Part shown: positions 21,497 to 33,399 of the stretch, one piece after another | How positions within the stretch are numbered: position 1 is the stretch's first letter | Layout of the letters: every line of letters starts with the position of its first letter | Source of the DNA: Serratia proteamaculans | GTDB taxonomy: Bacteria > Pseudomonadota > Gammaproteobacteria > Enterobacterales > Enterobacteriaceae | NCBI RefSeq assembly: GCF_008830365.1 | Contig: NZ_WBKI01000001.1 | Span: 1-64,000, forward strand | Reading direction: 5' to 3' | DNA: 64,000 nt | Position numbers and translations under genes: made by a program | The notes under the pieces: generated by a model | Told to the model about the DNA's origin: nothing | Seen by the model: only the letters and a program-made list of their open reading frames with translations | Database searches by the model: none

Positions 21497-22723
21497 ATGA
21501 ACACCCCAGTTATTTCTCTTACTGCCGCCCGTGCGCTTCACCTCGCCGCACAGGGGCTGCTATCCCCGATGAAACGCAAAGCCAAACCCGATGACGTAGT
21601 TGCCGCTATTGGGCGTATGGGCTTACTGCAAATCGATACTATCAGTGTGGTCGCACGCAGTCCCTATCTGGTGCTGTTCAGCCGCCTGGGTGACTACCAG
21701 CCTGAATGGCTGGAGCAGGCACTGGCGAGCCGCCGGCTGTTCGAGTACTGGGCGCACGAGGCCTGCTTTTTACCCATCGAAGATTTTGGCCTGTTGCGTC
21801 ACCGAATGCTGCAGCCGCAAGGTATGGGCTGGAAGTATTCCGAAGCGTGGATGCAGGAACATCAGGTGGCAATAGACGCCCTGCTGCAACACATTGAAAC
21901 GGGTGGACCGGTACGTTCGGCGGATTTCAGCGCCGAGAAGAAGGGCAACAGCGGCTGGTGGGATTGGAAACCGGAAAAGCGCCATCTCGAAATATTGTTC
22001 ACCGCCGGCAAACTGATGGTAGCCGAACGGCGCAATTTCCATCGCGTTTACGACCTGACAGAAAGATTGTTACCTCACTGGGATGATAGCCGGCATGGGT
22101 TACCTGTCGAAGATGCACGACAGGAAATGCTTAGCCGCAGCTGTCGTTTCCTGGGTATCTTCAGAGCCGAATGGTTGGCGGATTACTACCGTCTGAAGCG
22201 GGTAGCGCCAAAAGCGCTATTGACGTCGTTACAACAGCAGGGCGAAGTGCTACCCGTGCTGATTGACGGTTTGGACGGGGAGTTTTACGTGCATCATTCG
22301 TTGTCGGCAGAGCTACGGCTGGCAGAGCAAGGGGCGTTAAAATCCACCGTGACCACGTTGCTTTCTCCGTTCGATCCAGTGGTTTGGGATCGCCGTCGTG
22401 CGCTGGAGCTGTTCAATTTTGATTACCGGCTGGAATGTTACACGCCGAAAGAGAAACGGCAGTATGGCTACTTTACATTGCCGGTGTTGCAGCGCGGCGA
22501 ACTGATTGGCCGTATTGATGCAAAAATGCATCGCCGACAGGGCATTTTCGAAATTATCAGCTTTCACCCACAGGCGAAGGTTCGCTTCGGTAAACAACGG
22601 ATGCAGGATATTCGGCAAGCAATAACCCGCAGTGCAAAATGGCATGGTGCCAAACAGGTTACTTTGGGTGATATTCCGGCGGCACTGGCTATAGAGTGGG
22701 GCGCTGGCTGGGAAGTGGAATAA
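21497..22723 (+). CDS. ycaQ: YcaQ, DNA glycosylase for interstrand crosslinks (HTH_42 family)
   Basis: E. coli YcaQ unhooks nitrogen-mustard-type DNA interstrand crosslinks by base excision. This 408-residue protein has the tandem winged-helix layout of the family, with the arginine-rich N-terminus and GRMGLLQIDTISVVARSPYL, the YWAHEACFLP region, and the catalytic QxQ-like region (residue assignment not verified). The ATG at 21497 gives MNTPVISLTAARAL. It stands between the csp pair and ycaR-kdsB; in E. coli it follows lpxK directly, so the intervening genes are extra here. Confidence 0.92.
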   Translation: MNTPVISLTAARALHLAAQGLLSPMKRKAKPDDVVAAIGRMGLLQIDTISVVARSPYLVLFSRLGDYQPEWLEQALASRRLFEYWAHEACFLPIEDFGLLRHRMLQPQGMGWKYSEAWMQEHQVAIDALLQHIETGGPVRSADFSAEKKGNSGWWDWKPEKRHLEILFTAGKLMVAERRNFHRVYDLTERLLPHWDDSRHGLPVEDARQEMLSRSCRFLGIFRAEWLADYYRLKRVAPKALLTSLQQQGEVLPVLIDGLDGEFYVHHSLSAELRLAEQGALKSTVTTLLSPFDPVVWDRRRALELFNFDYRLECYTPKEKRQYGYFTLPVLQRGELIGRIDAKMHRRQGIFEIISFHPQAKVRFGKQRMQDIRQAITRSAKWHGAKQVTLGDIPAALAIEWGAGWEVE

Positions 22724-23015
22724 CGAACGGCGTTGTCGGCTTGGGTAAAACGAATGTTCAGCGCCGCTCGTTACAATGGGGATACCTTAGTTGCTGAAGT
22801 TGGCAAACAGGGCGATGATTTTGTGAAGACGTTTGATCATGTTAATTGTCTTTTTTGTGACTTGCATCGCAAAACTCTACGCCTGAGCCGGGGGCAATTC
22901 AATCCCCTCGAAAGATTAAAATGCCGCGACAAAACAGCCGGTGATTAACCTGGCGCATCGCGTTATGCTATCCTCACGCACTTTCCTTACGTTAAATCTC
23001 CACCCTGGAGGAAGC
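22724..23015. other. Gap between ycaQ and ycaR, nothing identified
   Basis: About 290 bases; a TTG-started open frame (22733-22948) has no ribosome site or recognisable similarity and is not accepted. The last 60 bases probably contain the ycaR-kdsB promoter (TATGCTATC-like -10). Confidence 0.4.
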
Positions 23016-23198
23016 ATGGATCACCGTTTACTCGAAATCGTTGCCTGTCCGGTCTGCAACGGTAAGCTTTATTTTAATAAAGAAAACCAGGAATTGGTCT
23101 GCAAAGTGGATGGTCTGGCCTATCCGCTGCGTGATGGCATTCCCGTCCTGTTGGAAAATGAAGCGCGAGCGCTGTCATTGGATGAGAAACACGCATGA
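23016..23198 (+). CDS. ycaR: Trm112-like zinc-ribbon protein YcaR
   Basis: 60 residues, start ATG after CTGGAGGAAG. Matches E. coli Yca[19 protein letters not shown], with one Cys-x2-Cys pair (CPVC) and a lone Cys (LVCKVDG), the UPF0434/Trm112 fold. Trm112 proteins activate methyltransferases in eukaryotes and archaea; the bacterial role is unknown. The stop codon overlaps the kdsB start (ATGA), so it is coupled to lipopolysaccharide sugar synthesis. Confidence 0.95.
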   Translation: MDHRLLEIVACPVCNGKLYFNKENQELVCKVDGLAYPLRDGIPVLLENEARALSLDEKHA

Positions 23199-23944
23199 GT
23201 TTTATCGCTATTATTCCAGCCCGTTATGCATCAACCCGTTTACCGGGTAAACCCCTGGCCGATATCCACGGTAAGCCAATGGTGGTGCACGTAATGGAGC
23301 GTGCGCGCGAGTCGGGGGCCAGCCGCGTTATCGTCGCGACCGATCATCCGGCGGTGGCCGAAGCGGTCAAAGCGGCAGGCGGTGAAGTCTGCATGACCCG
23401 GGCCGATCACAATTCCGGCACCGAGCGTTTGGCAGAGGTGATCGAACACTATGGTTTCGCTGATGACGAAATCATAGTGAATGTCCAGGGTGACGAGCCA
23501 TTGATCCCACCGGTGATTGTGCGCCAGGTGGCTGAAAATCTGGCGGGAAGTCAAGCCGGTATGGCAACCCTTGCGGTGCCGATCGAAAGCGCAGAAGAAG
23601 CCTTTAACCCCAATGCGGTCAAGGTCGTGATGGATGCGCAGGGTTATGCGCTCTATTTCTCGCGCGCCACAATCCCATGGGATCGTGAACGTTTTGCCCA
23701 ATCCAAAGAAAACATCGGCGACAGCCTGTTGCGTCACATCGGCATTTACGCCTATCGCGCCGGTTTTGTGCGTCGTTACGTCACCTGGGCACCAAGCCAA
23801 CTGGAGCAAATTGAGCTGCTGGAACAGTTGCGGGTGCTGTGGTATGGCGAAAAAATCCACGTGGCAGTGGCCAAGGCGATGCCGACGGTGGGTGTTGACA
23901 CGCCGGAAGACTTGCAGCGCGTGCGCGACAGTATCCAAGGCTGA
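23195..23944 (+). CDS. kdsB: 3-deoxy-manno-octulosonate cytidylyltransferase (CMP-KDO synthetase)
   Basis: Activates KDO with CTP for transfer to lipid A. 249 residues; N-terminal nucleotidyltransferase motif [16 protein letters not shown], the metal/nucleotide region [11 protein letters not shown] and HIGIYAYR are conserved. The ATG overlaps the ycaR stop by four bases. After the stop, a GC-rich inverted repeat CGCCGGCG (23953-23960 and 23973-23980) without a T run could be a weak terminator. Confidence 0.98.
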   Translation: MSFIAIIPARYASTRLPGKPLADIHGKPMVVHVMERARESGASRVIVATDHPAVAEAVKAAGGEVCMTRADHNSGTERLAEVIEHYGFADDEIIVNVQGDEPLIPPVIVRQVAENLAGSQAGMATLAVPIESAEEAFNPNAVKVVMDAQGYALYFSRATIPWDRERFAQSKENIGDSLLRHIGIYAYRAGFVRRYVTWAPSQLEQIELLEQLRVLWYGEKIHVAVAKAMPTVGVDTPEDLQRVRDSIQG

Positions 23945-24091
23945 GCATTGAACGCCGGCGTGTTACGCAACGCGCCGGCGATATGATTTCCCTTCTTATA
24001 TCCCCATTTTGTTGATCTGCGTTGAAGAATTTTTCTGCTCCCCGTTCGATGATGTCAGCGTCTCTTCCTTTCCTCTTGAGGCCATTTTCTT

Positions 24092-24988
24092 ATGGAGCAG
24101 TTACGTGCCGAACTGAGTATTGTGCTGGGTGAGTCCATCAGCCGGCTGGAACGCGTCAGCGAACAACCTTATGCGCACATGTATTCACTGTATGACCAAC
24201 AGGGCTATGCTATTCCACTAATGGCAAAAAGTTTTGTCTGTCAGGGCATTGCCCAGCAGGAGGCTTACAAACTGTCGATGCTGTCGCGTGAAGGGGATAT
24301 TCGCCTGCCGACGGTATATGGCGTGGTCTATACCCACCAGGCTCCCTATAAAGAGATCTTGTTGATCGAACGTTTACGGGGTGTGTCGGTGGAAGCGCCG
24401 ACGCGTACGCCGAACCGCTGGAATACCCTGATGGAGCAGATTGTCGATGGCGTATTGGCCTGGCACCGCATTGACAGCCACGGCTGTGTTGGCACGGTAG
24501 ACAGTACTCAGGAGAACGACTGGTTCTGTTGGTATCAACAGCGGGTCGAAGTGCTGTGGTCAACGCTGAGTAATCTCAACTCGCCGCAGCTGACGATGGC
24601 GGATCGCCGTTTGTTGTACCGCACGCGTGAAGCCCTGACCCATTTTTTTGTCGGTTTCGACGATCCCTGCGTGCTGGTTCACGGCAATTTGTCATTGCGC
24701 AGCATGCTGAAAGATCCGAAAAGCGATCAACTGCTGGCGATGCTCAACCCGGGAATGATGTTGTGGGCACCGCGTGAATATGAGCTTTTCAGGCTGTGTG
24801 AGGCGGGAATGCCGAGCCAGTTGCTGTTCTATTATTTGCAACGGGCACCGGTAGCGGAATCTTTCCTGATGCGGCGTTGGTTGTATGTGATCTGGGAGGC
24901 GGTAGGGCGGTTGATTCATACCGGCAAACTGGAGCGGCAGCCGTTTGACTATGCGTCCAAACAACTGCTGCCCTGGCTTGCCGGTTAA
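24092..24988 (+). CDS. ycbJ: YcbJ, phosphotransferase-fold protein of unknown function
   Basis: 298 residues, aligned over its length with E. coli YcbJ (MEQLRAELS at the start; TQEN, GNLSLRSMLKDPKSDQLLAM, LMLWAPREYELFRL and LYYLQRAPVAESF-type blocks further on). The family has an aminoglycoside-phosphotransferase/kinase-like fold with HGN in place of the usual catalytic HxD motif (VLVHGNLSLRSML), so kinase activity is doubtful. It converges with elyC, five bases separating the stops. No function is assigned. Confidence 0.85.
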   Translation: MEQLRAELSIVLGESISRLERVSEQPYAHMYSLYDQQGYAIPLMAKSFVCQGIAQQEAYKLSMLSREGDIRLPTVYGVVYTHQAPYKEILLIERLRGVSVEAPTRTPNRWNTLMEQIVDGVLAWHRIDSHGCVGTVDSTQENDWFCWYQQRVEVLWSTLSNLNSPQLTMADRRLLYRTREALTHFFVGFDDPCVLVHGNLSLRSMLKDPKSDQLLAMLNPGMMLWAPREYELFRLCEAGMPSQLLFYYLQRAPVAESFLMRRWLYVIWEAVGRLIHTGKLERQPFDYASKQLLPWLAG

Positions 24989-24993
24989 CCCGG

Positions 24994-25767
24994 TTAGTCG
25001 ACAGAAACCTCATCGGCCCCTTTCAGCCATTGCCACAGGCTGCCCAGCGTTTCATACCAGGCGCGTTCGCTGTGGCCAAGGAACATGGCAGACGGTACCA
25101 CGCGATCCCAGATATTCAACCGCGAACTGATGGCCAACTGATTGGCCGGCGCCGGGATCGGGTGCAGCCCCTTGGCTTCAAAGAAGCGCATGGCGCGCGG
25201 TAAATGGTTGGCTGAAGTCACCAGAATAAACGGCTGCTGGCCGACCAGCTTCGACACCTGCAATGCCTCCTGCTCGGTATCCAACGGGCGATCCAACAGC
25301 ACGATATCACTGCGGGGGACTCCCAGGCTTTCCGCCACCTGCGCCGCGGTTGCCGCGTTACTCAGGGTTTTGGGACTCCCGGCGCCGGTAAACACCATTT
25401 TCGCCCCAGGGTGAGCGAGATATAAGCGCACACCTTCCGTGACTCGCGGCAGGCTATTGCCGATCAAGTTGGAACTTGGCGCCCAATCCGGATTAAAGGT
25501 ATAGCCGCCGCCCAGCACCACGATATAATTCACCGGGTCATTGCCACGATAGGTGACATACTCAGATTCGATGGGGCGCAGCAACCTGTCGGCCACTGGT
25601 TGCAGGCTGAAAAGCAGTAAAAACAGCCAGCTCAGCGTGAAAATGGCCTTGCCGCTTTTTTGCCAACGGGTGAACCACAGCAGTAACAGCGCCAGTCCCA
25701 TCAGTAGCAACATCGCAGGTAACGGCATTAAAATAGCGCCAATGAACTTTTTCAGGTTAAACAGCAT
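24994..25767 (-). CDS. elyC: Envelope biogenesis factor ElyC (DUF218)
   Basis: In E. coli ElyC (YcbC) is needed for cell-wall integrity at low temperature, through use of the undecaprenyl phosphate carrier. 257 residues from the ATG at 25767 (MLFNLKKFIGAILMPLP); an upstream in-frame TTG adds one residue and is less likely. Two N-terminal hydrophobic helices are followed by a periplasmic DUF218 domain with VDYIVVLGGGYTFNP-like strand, FTGAGSPKTLSNAA and LVTSANHLPRAM. It diverges from cmoM and converges on ycbJ. Confidence 0.94.
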   Translation of the reverse strand: MLFNLKKFIGAILMPLPAMLLLMGLALLLLWFTRWQKSGKAIFTLSWLFLLLFSLQPVADRLLRPIESEYVTYRGNDPVNYIVVLGGGYTFNPDWAPSSNLIGNSLPRVTEGVRLYLAHPGAKMVFTGAGSPKTLSNAATAAQVAESLGVPRSDIVLLDRPLDTEQEALQVSKLVGQQPFILVTSANHLPRAMRFFEAKGLHPIPAPANQLAISSRLNIWDRVVPSAMFLGHSERAWYETLGSLWQWLKGADEVSVD

Positions 25768-25917
25768 CAAAAATCAGGTCCTTTTGGGCGAAAAAACGAC
25801 ATCCGGGCACAATCAGGCCGCAAGAAGATTTATTCTAAGCCAGTCTGTGCCAAAATAGCAGGTTTGAATGGGCTGGCACTTTGCCCCAGCCGGATAAGAT
25901 CAGCGGAGCCGTTGTCC

Positions 25918-26703
25918 ATGCAGGATCGCAATTTTGACGATATTGCTGAAAAGTTTGCGCGTAATATTTACGGCACCACCAAAGGGAAAATCCGCCAGGC
26001 TGTGGTTTGGCAGGATCTGACCACGCTGTTGGCCCAGTTGCCGCAGCGGCCGCTGCGCATTCTGGATGCCGGCGGCGGCGAAGGCCATATGGCCTGCCAA
26101 TTGGCAGAATTAGGACATCAGGTGTTGTTGTGCGATCTTTCTGGTGAGATGATCCAACGCGCCGCGTTGCTGGCAGAGCAGAAAGGTGTGAGCCAGAACA
26201 TGCAATTCATACAAAGTTCAGCACAGGACATTGGTCAACACTTGGAACAGCCGGTTGATCTGATATTGTTCCATGCAGTGCTTGAATGGATCGCCGAACC
26301 TGAGGCCGCGCTGCAGGCGTTATCTAACTGTTTGCTGCCGGGCGGTGCGCTGTCATTGATGTTCTTTAACGCCAATGGCCTCTTGATGCGTAACGTGGTG
26401 TTGGGTAATTTCCAACTGGTGAACCCAGAGGTCAGAAGACGCAGAAAGCGTTCGTTGTCGCCGCAGTATCCGCACAGCCCGCCGCAGGTGTATGACTGGT
26501 TGGAGCAACTGGGCATGCGCATCAGCGGAAAAACCGGCGTGCGGGTGTTCCACGATTATCTGCAGAGCAGGCAGCTACAGACACAAAAATTTGAAGAGTT
26601 ACTGGCGCTTGAACAGCACTATTGCCGGCAGGAGCCGTACGTGAGTTTGGGGCGCTATATTCACGTCATGGCGCATAAACCAAACCTGAAGGACGAACTA
26701 TGA
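25918..26703 (+). CDS. cmoM: tRNA 5-carboxymethoxyuridine methyltransferase
   Basis: SAM-dependent enzyme (formerly SmtA) forming the methyl ester mcmo5U at position 34 of some tRNAs. 261 residues from the ATG at 25918 ([16 protein letters not shown]), matching E. coli; the longer frame from 25864 is rejected. Motif I is [11 protein letters not shown], with LCDLSGEMI and [12 protein letters not shown] following. Its TGA overlaps the mukF ATG (ATGA), the conserved cmoM-mukFEB operon. Confidence 0.97.
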   Translation: MQDRNFDDIAEKFARNIYGTTKGKIRQAVVWQDLTTLLAQLPQRPLRILDAGGGEGHMACQLAELGHQVLLCDLSGEMIQRAALLAEQKGVSQNMQFIQSSAQDIGQHLEQPVDLILFHAVLEWIAEPEAALQALSNCLLPGGALSLMFFNANGLLMRNVVLGNFQLVNPEVRRRRKRSLSPQYPHSPPQVYDWLEQLGMRISGKTGVRVFHDYLQSRQLQTQKFEELLALEQHYCRQEPYVSLGRYIHVMAHKPNLKDEL

Positions 26704-28022
26704 GTGAATTTTCCCAGACAGTACCCGAACTGGTCGCCTGGGCACGGAAAAATGATTTCTCTATTTCGCTCCCTACGGAGCGTCTCGCGTTTTTGCTCGC
26801 TATCGCCACGTTAAACGGCGAGCGGCTGGACGGCGAGATGAGCGAAGGTGAGCTGGTTGATGCATTTCGCCATGTCAGCAAGGGTTTCGAACAGACGCAT
26901 GAAACGGTGGCCGTCCGCGCCAACAATGCGATTAATGACATGGTGCGCCAGCGCCTGTTAAACCGTTTTATCAGCGAACTGGCGGACGGTAACGCGATTT
27001 ACCGTCTGACGCCGCTGGGCATCGGTATCACCGATTACTATATCCGTCAGCGCGAATTCTCCACGCTGCGTCTGTCGATGCAGTTGTCGATTGTGGCGCA
27101 GGAGCTCAAGCGTGCTGCCGACGCTGCCGATGAAGGCGGTGATGATTTCCACTGGCACCGTAACGTGTTTGCACCGCTGAAATATTCGGTAGCGGAAATC
27201 TTCGACAGTATCGATTTGACCCAGCGGATTATGGATGAACAACAGCAAGGCGTGAAGGACGACATCGCAGCATTGCTGAACAAAGACTGGCGTGCGGCGA
27301 TCTCCAGCTGTGAGATGTTGCTGTCCGAAACTTCGGGCACCCTGCGTGAATTGCAGGATACGCTGGAGGCGGCGGGCGATAAACTGCAGGCCAACCTGCT
27401 GCGTATTCAGGATGCCACGCTGGGTGGGGCAGAACTGGGCTTCGTCGACAAGCTGGTGTTTGATCTGCAAAGCAAGCTCGACCGCATTATCAGTTGGGGC
27501 CAGCAGGCGATTGACCTGTGGATTGGCTACGACCGCCACGTGCATAAATTTATCCGTACCGCGATCGACATGGACAAGAACCGGGTGTTCGCCCAGCGTT
27601 TGCGTCAGTCGGTGCAAAACTATTTCGACAACCCATGGACACTGACCCATGCCAACGCCGACCGTCTGCTGGATATGCGCGACGAAGAACTGGCGCTGCG
27701 CAGCGAGGAAGTGACCGGGGAACTGCCGCCGGATCTGGAGTTCGAAGAGTTCAGCGAAATCCGTGAGCAACTGGCGGCAATGATCGAACAGGCACTGAAG
27801 ATTTATCAGGAACAACAGATGCCGCTCAATTTAGGGGCGGTAATGCGCGATTATCTGGCGCAATATCCGCGTGCTCGTCATTTCGATGTGGCACGTTTAG
27901 TGGTCGACCAGGCAGTGCGCCTTGGTGTGGCTGAAGCAGATTTTTCAGGGTTGCCGGCACAGTGGCAGGCAATCAATGATTACGGAGCCAAGGTCCAGGC
28001 CCATGTCATCGACAAATATTGA
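26700..28022 (+). CDS. mukF: Chromosome partition protein MukF (kleisin)
   Basis: Kleisin subunit of the MukBEF condensin; the N-terminal winged-helix dimerisation domain and helical middle bind MukE, and the C-terminal winged helix contacts the MukB head. 440 residues, as in E. coli. Start coupled to cmoM by a four-base overlap; its end overlaps mukE by 20 bases, suggesting tightly fixed subunit ratios. Confidence 0.98.
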   Translation: MSEFSQTVPELVAWARKNDFSISLPTERLAFLLAIATLNGERLDGEMSEGELVDAFRHVSKGFEQTHETVAVRANNAINDMVRQRLLNRFISELADGNAIYRLTPLGIGITDYYIRQREFSTLRLSMQLSIVAQELKRAADAADEGGDDFHWHRNVFAPLKYSVAEIFDSIDLTQRIMDEQQQGVKDDIAALLNKDWRAAISSCEMLLSETSGTLRELQDTLEAAGDKLQANLLRIQDATLGGAELGFVDKLVFDLQSKLDRIISWGQQAIDLWIGYDRHVHKFIRTAIDMDKNRVFAQRLRQSVQNYFDNPWTLTHANADRLLDMRDEELALRSEEVTGELPPDLEFEEFSEIREQLAAMIEQALKIYQEQQMPLNLGAVMRDYLAQYPRARHFDVARLVVDQAVRLGVAEADFSGLPAQWQAINDYGAKVQAHVIDKY

Positions 28023-28731
28023 ACAAATAATGCCAGTCAAGCTGGCCAAGGCATTGTCTAACGCGCTGTTCCCGGCGCTGGACAGCCAACTGCGTGCGGG
28101 TCGTCACATCGGTATCGATGAACTGGACAACCACGCCTTCTTAATGGATTTCCAGGATGAACTGGAAGAATTCTACACCCGCTACAGCGTAGAGCTGATC
28201 CGCGCGCCGGAAGGATTCTTCTACCTGCGCCCACGCTCTACCACGCTGATCCCGCGTTCGGTGCTGTCCGAGCTGGACATGATGGTGGGGAAAATCCTGT
28301 GCTATCTGTACCTCAGTCCAGAGCGTCTGGCCCACGAAGGGATCTTCAGCCAACAGGAGCTGTATGACGAACTGCTGAGCCTGGCGGACGAGAGCAAATT
28401 GCTGAAGTTCGTTAATCAGCGTTCTACCGGCTCGGATCTCGATCGCCAGAAGCTGCATGAAAAAGTACGTACTTCACTGAACCGTCTGCGTCGTTTGGGC
28501 ATGGTCTATTTCATGGGCAACGACAGCAGCAAGTTCCGTATTACCGAGGCGGTGTTCCGCTTTGGCGCCGATGTGCGCAGCGGTGACGATCCGCGTGAAG
28601 CGCAGTTGCGTATGATCCGCGACGGCGAAGCAATGCCGGTTGAAAACAGCCTGTTGCTGAATGATGAGAGCGATGCGGAAGACGCGTCGCTTGATACCAC
28701 ACCGGACAGTGCAGAGGATGAACAGGAATGA
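28003..28731 (+). CDS. mukE: Chromosome partition protein MukE
   Basis: KITE subunit of MukBEF, two winged-helix domains that bind MukF. The ATG at 28003 gives [18 protein letters not shown] as in E. coli; an in-frame start at 27922 lies inside mukF and is rejected. 242 residues. The block [19 protein letters not shown] and [18 protein letters not shown] are near-identical to E. coli; the acidic C-terminal tail ([17 protein letters not shown]) is variable. Overlaps mukF by 20 and mukB by 4 bases. Confidence 0.98.
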   Translation: MSSTNIEQIMPVKLAKALSNALFPALDSQLRAGRHIGIDELDNHAFLMDFQDELEEFYTRYSVELIRAPEGFFYLRPRSTTLIPRSVLSELDMMVGKILCYLYLSPERLAHEGIFSQQELYDELLSLADESKLLKFVNQRSTGSDLDRQKLHEKVRTSLNRLRRLGMVYFMGNDSSKFRITEAVFRFGADVRSGDDPREAQLRMIRDGEAMPVENSLLLNDESDAEDASLDTTPDSAEDEQE

Positions 28732-31700
28732 TTGAACGCGGTAAATTTCGCTCGCTGACGTTGGTTAACTGGAACGGCTTCTTTGCCCGCACCTTTGATC
28801 TCGATGAGCTGGTGACCACGCTGTCCGGCGGTAACGGGGCAGGGAAATCCACCACCATGGCGGCCTTCGTCACTGCGCTGATCCCCGATTTGACGCTGCT
28901 GCACTTTCGTAACACCACTGAAGCCGGTGCCACCAGTGGCTCTCGCGACAAGGGCCTGCACGGTAAACTGCGCGCCGGGGTATGTTATTCGACCCTCGAC
29001 GTGCTCAATTCGCGGCACCAGCGTGTAGTCGTTGGTGTCCGTCTGCAGCAGGTTGCCGGCCGTGACCGCAAGGTGGACATCAAGCCGTTCGTTATCCAGG
29101 GCCTGCCGACGGCGGTGCAGCCGACGGAGCTTTTGACCCAAACGGTGGGTGAGCGCCAGGCACGTGTATTGTCGCTGCAAGAACTGAAAGATCGCGTTGA
29201 AGAGATGGAAGGGGTGCAGTTCAAGCAGTTTAACTCCATTACCGATTACCACTCATTAATGTTTGATCTGGGCGTGATTCCAAAACGCCTGCGTTCATCG
29301 TCCGATCGCAGCAAGTTCTACCGCCTGATCGAAGCCTCACTGTACGGCGGTATCTCCAGCGCCATCACCCGCTCACTGCGTGACTACCTGTTGCCGGAAA
29401 ACAGCGGCGTGCGCAAGGCATTCCAGGATATGGAAGCAGCGCTGCGTGAAAACCGCATGACGCTGGAAGCGATCCGCGTTACCCAATCCGACCGTGACCT
29501 GTTCAAACACCTTATTTCCGAGGCCACCTCTTACGTGGCGGCGGACTACATGCGCCATGCCAATGAGCGACGCATTCATTTGGACGGAGCACTGGCACTG
29601 CGCAACGATCTGCTGGGTAGCCGCAAACAGTTGGCTGCCGAGCAATACCGCCATGTTGAAATGGCGCGTGAACTGGCAGAACAGAGCGGTGCAGAATCCG
29701 ATCTGGAAACCGATTATCAGGCTGCCAGCGATCACCTGAATCTGGTTCAGACGGCAATGCGTCAGCAGGAAAAGATCGAGCGCTATGAAGGCGATCTGGA
29801 AGAGCTGACCTACCGACTGGAAGAACAGAATGAAGTGGTTGCGGAGGCCAGTGAACAGCAGGCCGAAAACGAAGCACGCGCCGAAGCGGCCGAACTGGAA
29901 GTGGATGAGCTGAAAAGCCAGCTTGCCGACTACCAGCAAGCGCTCGACGTGCAGCAAACCCGTGCCATTCAATATCAGCAGGCGTTGCAAGCATTGGAAC
30001 GCGCGCGCGCGCTGTGCCAATTGCCGGAACTGACCGCCGAAAATGCCGAGCATTGGCTGGATACATTCCAGGCGCGTGAGCAGGAAGCGACCGAAGCCTT
30101 GCTGATGCTGGAACAAAAACTGAGCGTGGCCGATGCCGCGCACGGTCAGTTTGAACAGGCTTATCAGCTGGTGGGTAAAATCGCCGGTCAGGTCAGCCGC
30201 AGCGAAGCCTGGCAGTGTGCGCGCGAATTGCTGCGTGACTGGCCATCACAGCAACACCTTGCCGAGCGCGTGCAGCCTTTGCGTATGCGCCTGAGCGAGC
30301 TGGAACAGCGTCTGCGCTCCCAGCAGGACGCCGAGCGTCTGCTGCAGGAGTTCTGCAAACGCCACGGCCAGCAGTATCAGCCGGATGAACTCGATGCCCT
30401 GCAACAAGAGCTGGAAGAGCGTCTGGAATCGCTGTCACAAAGCGTCAGCGATGCCGGCGAACGTCGTATGGAAATGCGCCAGGAACTGGAGCAAATTCAG
30501 CAACGTATCCGCGAACTGACCACCCGTGCACCTATCTGGTTGGCAGCGCAGGATTCGCTGAGCCAGCTTGGTGAGCAAAGCGGTGAAGCGCTTGAAAGCA
30601 GCCAGCAGGTGACTGAGTACATGCAGCAACTGCTGGAGCGCGAACGTGAAACTACCGTTGAGCGTGACGAAGTGGCTGCCGGTAAACGTGCCGTGGAAGC
30701 GCAAATCGAACGTCTCAGCCAGCCTGGGGGGGCTGAAGATCAGCGCCTGGTCACGCTGGCCGAACGTTTTGGTGGCGTGCTGCTGTCCGAAATCTACGAT
30801 GACGTAACCATCGACGATGCACCGTACTTCTCCGCCCTGTACGGCCCGTCGCGCCACGCGATTGTGGTGCCGGAACTGTCGTTGGTGCGCGAGATGTTGG
30901 AAGGTCTGGAAGACTGCCCGGAAGATCTCTATCTGATTGAGGGGGATCCGCAGTCGTTCGATGACAGCGTATTCGCCGTCGAAGAACAAGACCGGGCGGT
31001 GTTGGTCAAAACCGCTGAGCGCCAGTGGCGTTACTCCCGTTATCCGGCAGTGCCTTTGTTTGGTCGTGCCGCTCGTGAGAACCGCCTGGAAATACTGCAT
31101 GCCGAGCGGGAAAAACTGGCAGAACGTTATGCCACGCTGTCGTTCGACGTACAGAAAACCCAGCGTTCGCATCAGGCCTTCAGCCGCTTTATCGGCAACC
31201 ATCTGGCGGTGGCGTTTGACGCTGATCCAGAAGCCGAAATCCGGGGCCTCAATACTCGCCGCGGTGAAATCGAACGTGCTCTGAATAACCATGAAGCGCA
31301 GAACCAGCAGCAACGCCAGCAGTACGATCAGGCGAAAGAGGGTATTTCAGCGCTGAACCGTCTGATGCCGCTGGTTTCATTGTTAAACGATGAAACCCTG
31401 CAGGATCGCGTGGAAGAAATCCGTGAAGAGCTGGAGGAGGCGCAGGATGCCGCGCGTCATATTCAGCAGCACGGCGTTTCCCTGACCAAACTTGAGCCGC
31501 TGTTGTCGGTGCTGCAGAGCGATCCGCAGCAGCATGAGCAGCTGCAACAGGACTACTCTCAGGCGCAGAGCGTGCAGCGTCAGGCTAAACAGCAGGCGTT
31601 TGCCCTGATTGAAGTGGTGCAACGTCGTGCTCACTTCAGCTATACCGATTCCGCCGGTATGCAAAATGCCAATAACGATCTGAACGACAAGCTGCGCCAG

Positions 31701-33176
31701 CGTCTGGAGCATGCGGAAGCGGAACGTACCCGTGCCCGTGAGCAACTGCGCCAGTATCAAACCCAGTTTACCCAGTACAGTCAGGTGTTGGCATCGCTGA
31801 AAAGTTCGTATGACGCCAAGCGCGACATGCTGAAAGAACTGAGCCAGGAACTGGTAGACATCGGCGTACAGGCGGATGCCAATGCCGAAGCCCGCGCGCG
31901 CACTCGTCGTGATGAATTGCATGCGGGTCTGAGCACCAATCGCGCACGCCGTAACCAGTTGGAAAAACAGCTTACCTTCTGCGAAGCGGAAATGGACAGC
32001 CTGCAGAAGAAACTGCGCAAGCTGGAACGTGATTATTATCAGTTGCGTGAGCAGGTGGTTACCGCCAAAGCGGGCTGGTGCGCAGTGATGCGCCTGGTGA
32101 AAGACAACGGGGTTGAGCGTCGTCTGCATCGCCGTGAGCTGGCCTATATGGACGGTGATGAACTGCGCTCAATGTCGGATAAGGCGCTCGGTGCGTTGCG
32201 TCTGGCGGTATCGGATAACGAACACCTGCGCGACGTACTGCGCCTGTCGGAAGATCCGAAGCGTCCGGAACGCAAGATCCAATTCTATATTGCGGTCTAT
32301 CAGCATCTGCGTGAGCGTATTCGTCAGGATATCATTCGCACCGACGACCCGGTTGAGGCCATCGAACAGATGGAGATCGAACTGGGCCGTCTGACTGAAG
32401 AGCTGACTGCGCGTGAGCAGAAGCTGGCGATCAGTTCCAAGAGCGTGGCGAACATCATTCGCAAAACCATCCAGCGCGAACAGAACCGTATCCGCATGCT
32501 CAACCAGGGCCTGCAGGCGGTTTCCTTCGGTCAGGTGAAGAGCGTGCGATTGAACGTCAACGTACGTGAAGCGCATGCGACTCTGTTGGACGTGCTCTCC
32601 GAGCAGCAGGAACAACATCAGGATCTGTTCAACAGCAACCGACTGACCTTCTCAGAGGCTCTGGCCAAGCTGTATCAGCGCCTGAACCCGCAGATTGATA
32701 TGGGGCAACGCACGCCACAAACCATCGGCGAAGAATTGCTGGATTACCGTAACTACCTGGAGCTGGAAGTGGAAGTCTTCCGCGGCTCTGACGGTTGGTT
32801 GCGTGCCGAGAGTGGCGCGCTGTCTACCGGGGAAGCGATCGGTACCGGGATGTCGATTTTAGTGATGGTGGTGCAGAGCTGGGAAGAAGAGTCGCGCCGT
32901 CTGCGCGGCAAAGATATCTCCCCATGCCGTCTGTTGTTCCTTGATGAAGCGGCGCGACTGGATGCCAAATCCATCGCCACGCTGTTCGAGCTGTGCGATC
33001 GTCTGGAAATGCAGTTGATCATCGCTGCACCGGAAAATATCAGCCCGGAAAAAGGCACGACTTATAAGCTGGTACGTAAGGTGTTCCAGAACCATGAGCA
33101 CGTACACGTCGTGGGCCTGCGTGGTTTCGCTAACGAACCCCCAGTACTGGGGATTACGGCGGCAGAAACACCTTAA
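28728..33176 (+). CDS. mukB: Chromosome partition protein MukB (SMC-like ATPase)
   Basis: SMC-type motor of the enterobacterial condensin that compacts and segregates the chromosome and binds topoisomerase IV. 1482 residues (E. coli 1486). Head halves at both ends: Walker [12 protein letters not shown] (about residue 34), signature [12 protein letters not shown] and Walker [13 protein letters not shown] (about 1405). Between lie long glutamine- and glutamate-rich coiled coils with the hinge near residues 650-780. Start overlaps mukE (ATGA). A good terminator follows. Confidence 0.99.
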   Translation: MIERGKFRSLTLVNWNGFFARTFDLDELVTTLSGGNGAGKSTTMAAFVTALIPDLTLLHFRNTTEAGATSGSRDKGLHGKLRAGVCYSTLDVLNSRHQRVVVGVRLQQVAGRDRKVDIKPFVIQGLPTAVQPTELLTQTVGERQARVLSLQELKDRVEEMEGVQFKQFNSITDYHSLMFDLGVIPKRLRSSSDRSKFYRLIEASLYGGISSAITRSLRDYLLPENSGVRKAFQDMEAALRENRMTLEAIRVTQSDRDLFKHLISEATSYVAADYMRHANERRIHLDGALALRNDLLGSRKQLAAEQYRHVEMARELAEQSGAESDLETDYQAASDHLNLVQTAMRQQEKIERYEGDLEELTYRLEEQNEVVAEASEQQAENEARAEAAELEVDELKSQLADYQQALDVQQTRAIQYQQALQALERARALCQLPELTAENAEHWLDTFQAREQEATEALLMLEQKLSVADAAHGQFEQAYQLVGKIAGQVSRSEAWQCARELLRDWPSQQHLAERVQPLRMRLSELEQRLRSQQDAERLLQEFCKRHGQQYQPDELDALQQELEERLESLSQSVSDAGERRMEMRQELEQIQQRIRELTTRAPIWLAAQDSLSQLGEQSGEALESSQQVTEYMQQLLERERETTVERDEVAAGKRAVEAQIERLSQPGGAEDQRLVTLAERFGGVLLSEIYDDVTIDDAPYFSALYGPSRHAIVVPELSLVREMLEGLEDCPEDLYLIEGDPQSFDDSVFAVEEQDRAVLVKTAERQWRYSRYPAVPLFGRAARENRLEILHAEREKLAERYATLSFDVQKTQRSHQAFSRFIGNHLAVAFDADPEAEIRGLNTRRGEIERALNNHEAQNQQQRQQYDQAKEGISALNRLMPLVSLLNDETLQDRVEEIREELEEAQDAARHIQQHGVSLTKLEPLLSVLQSDPQQHEQLQQDYSQAQSVQRQAKQQAFALIEVVQRRAHFSYTDSAGMQNANNDLNDKLRQRLEHAEAERTRAREQLRQYQTQFTQYSQVLASLKSSYDAKRDMLKELSQELVDIGVQADANAEARARTRRDELHAGLSTNRARRNQLEKQLTFCEAEMDSLQKKLRKLERDYYQLREQVVTAKAGWCAVMRLVKDNGVERRLHRRELAYMDGDELRSMSDKALGALRLAVSDNEHLRDVLRLSEDPKRPERKIQFYIAVYQHLRERIRQDIIRTDDPVEAIEQMEIELGRLTEELTAREQKLAISSKSVANIIRKTIQREQNRIRMLNQGLQAVSFGQVKSVRLNVNVREAHATLLDVLSEQQEQHQDLFNSNRLTFSEALAKLYQRLNPQIDMGQRTPQTIGEELLDYRNYLELEVEVFRGSDGWLRAESGALSTGEAIGTGMSILVMVVQSWEEESRRLRGKDISPCRLLFLDEAARLDAKSIATLFELCDRLEMQLIIAAPENISPEKGTTYKLVRKVFQNHEHVHVVGLRGFANEPPVLGITAAETP

Positions 33177-33203
33177 AGGTGAAAAAAGCCCGCTAATAAT
33201 CTG

Positions 33204-33236
33204 AAAATAGCCGCCCTGGGGTGGCTATTTTTTTGT
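33204..33236 (+). terminator. Terminator of the mukFEB operon
   Basis: Stem AATAGCCGCC / GGTGGCTATT (one internal G-T pair) with a CTGG loop followed by seven further T residues, about 30 bases after the mukB stop. Confidence 0.9.
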
Positions 33237-33399
33237 GCGAGTGGATGATAGTCGTGCTTTTTTCTGCGCGGGAAACCGAGTAGCCTGATGAAATACAGTT
33301 ATTCATAAGTGCCAAAAGGCAAAATGGCTTTTCTGTTCGTATACTGAAACTAATAAGCTGTCTTGGTTATATTTTTTGTGAGCATACAGGGGGCAATGG

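Noticed and set aside
22733-22948. 72-codon frame between ycaQ and ycaR
   Set aside because: TTG start without ribosome site and no recognisable motif. The sequence reads as ordinary intergenic DNA.
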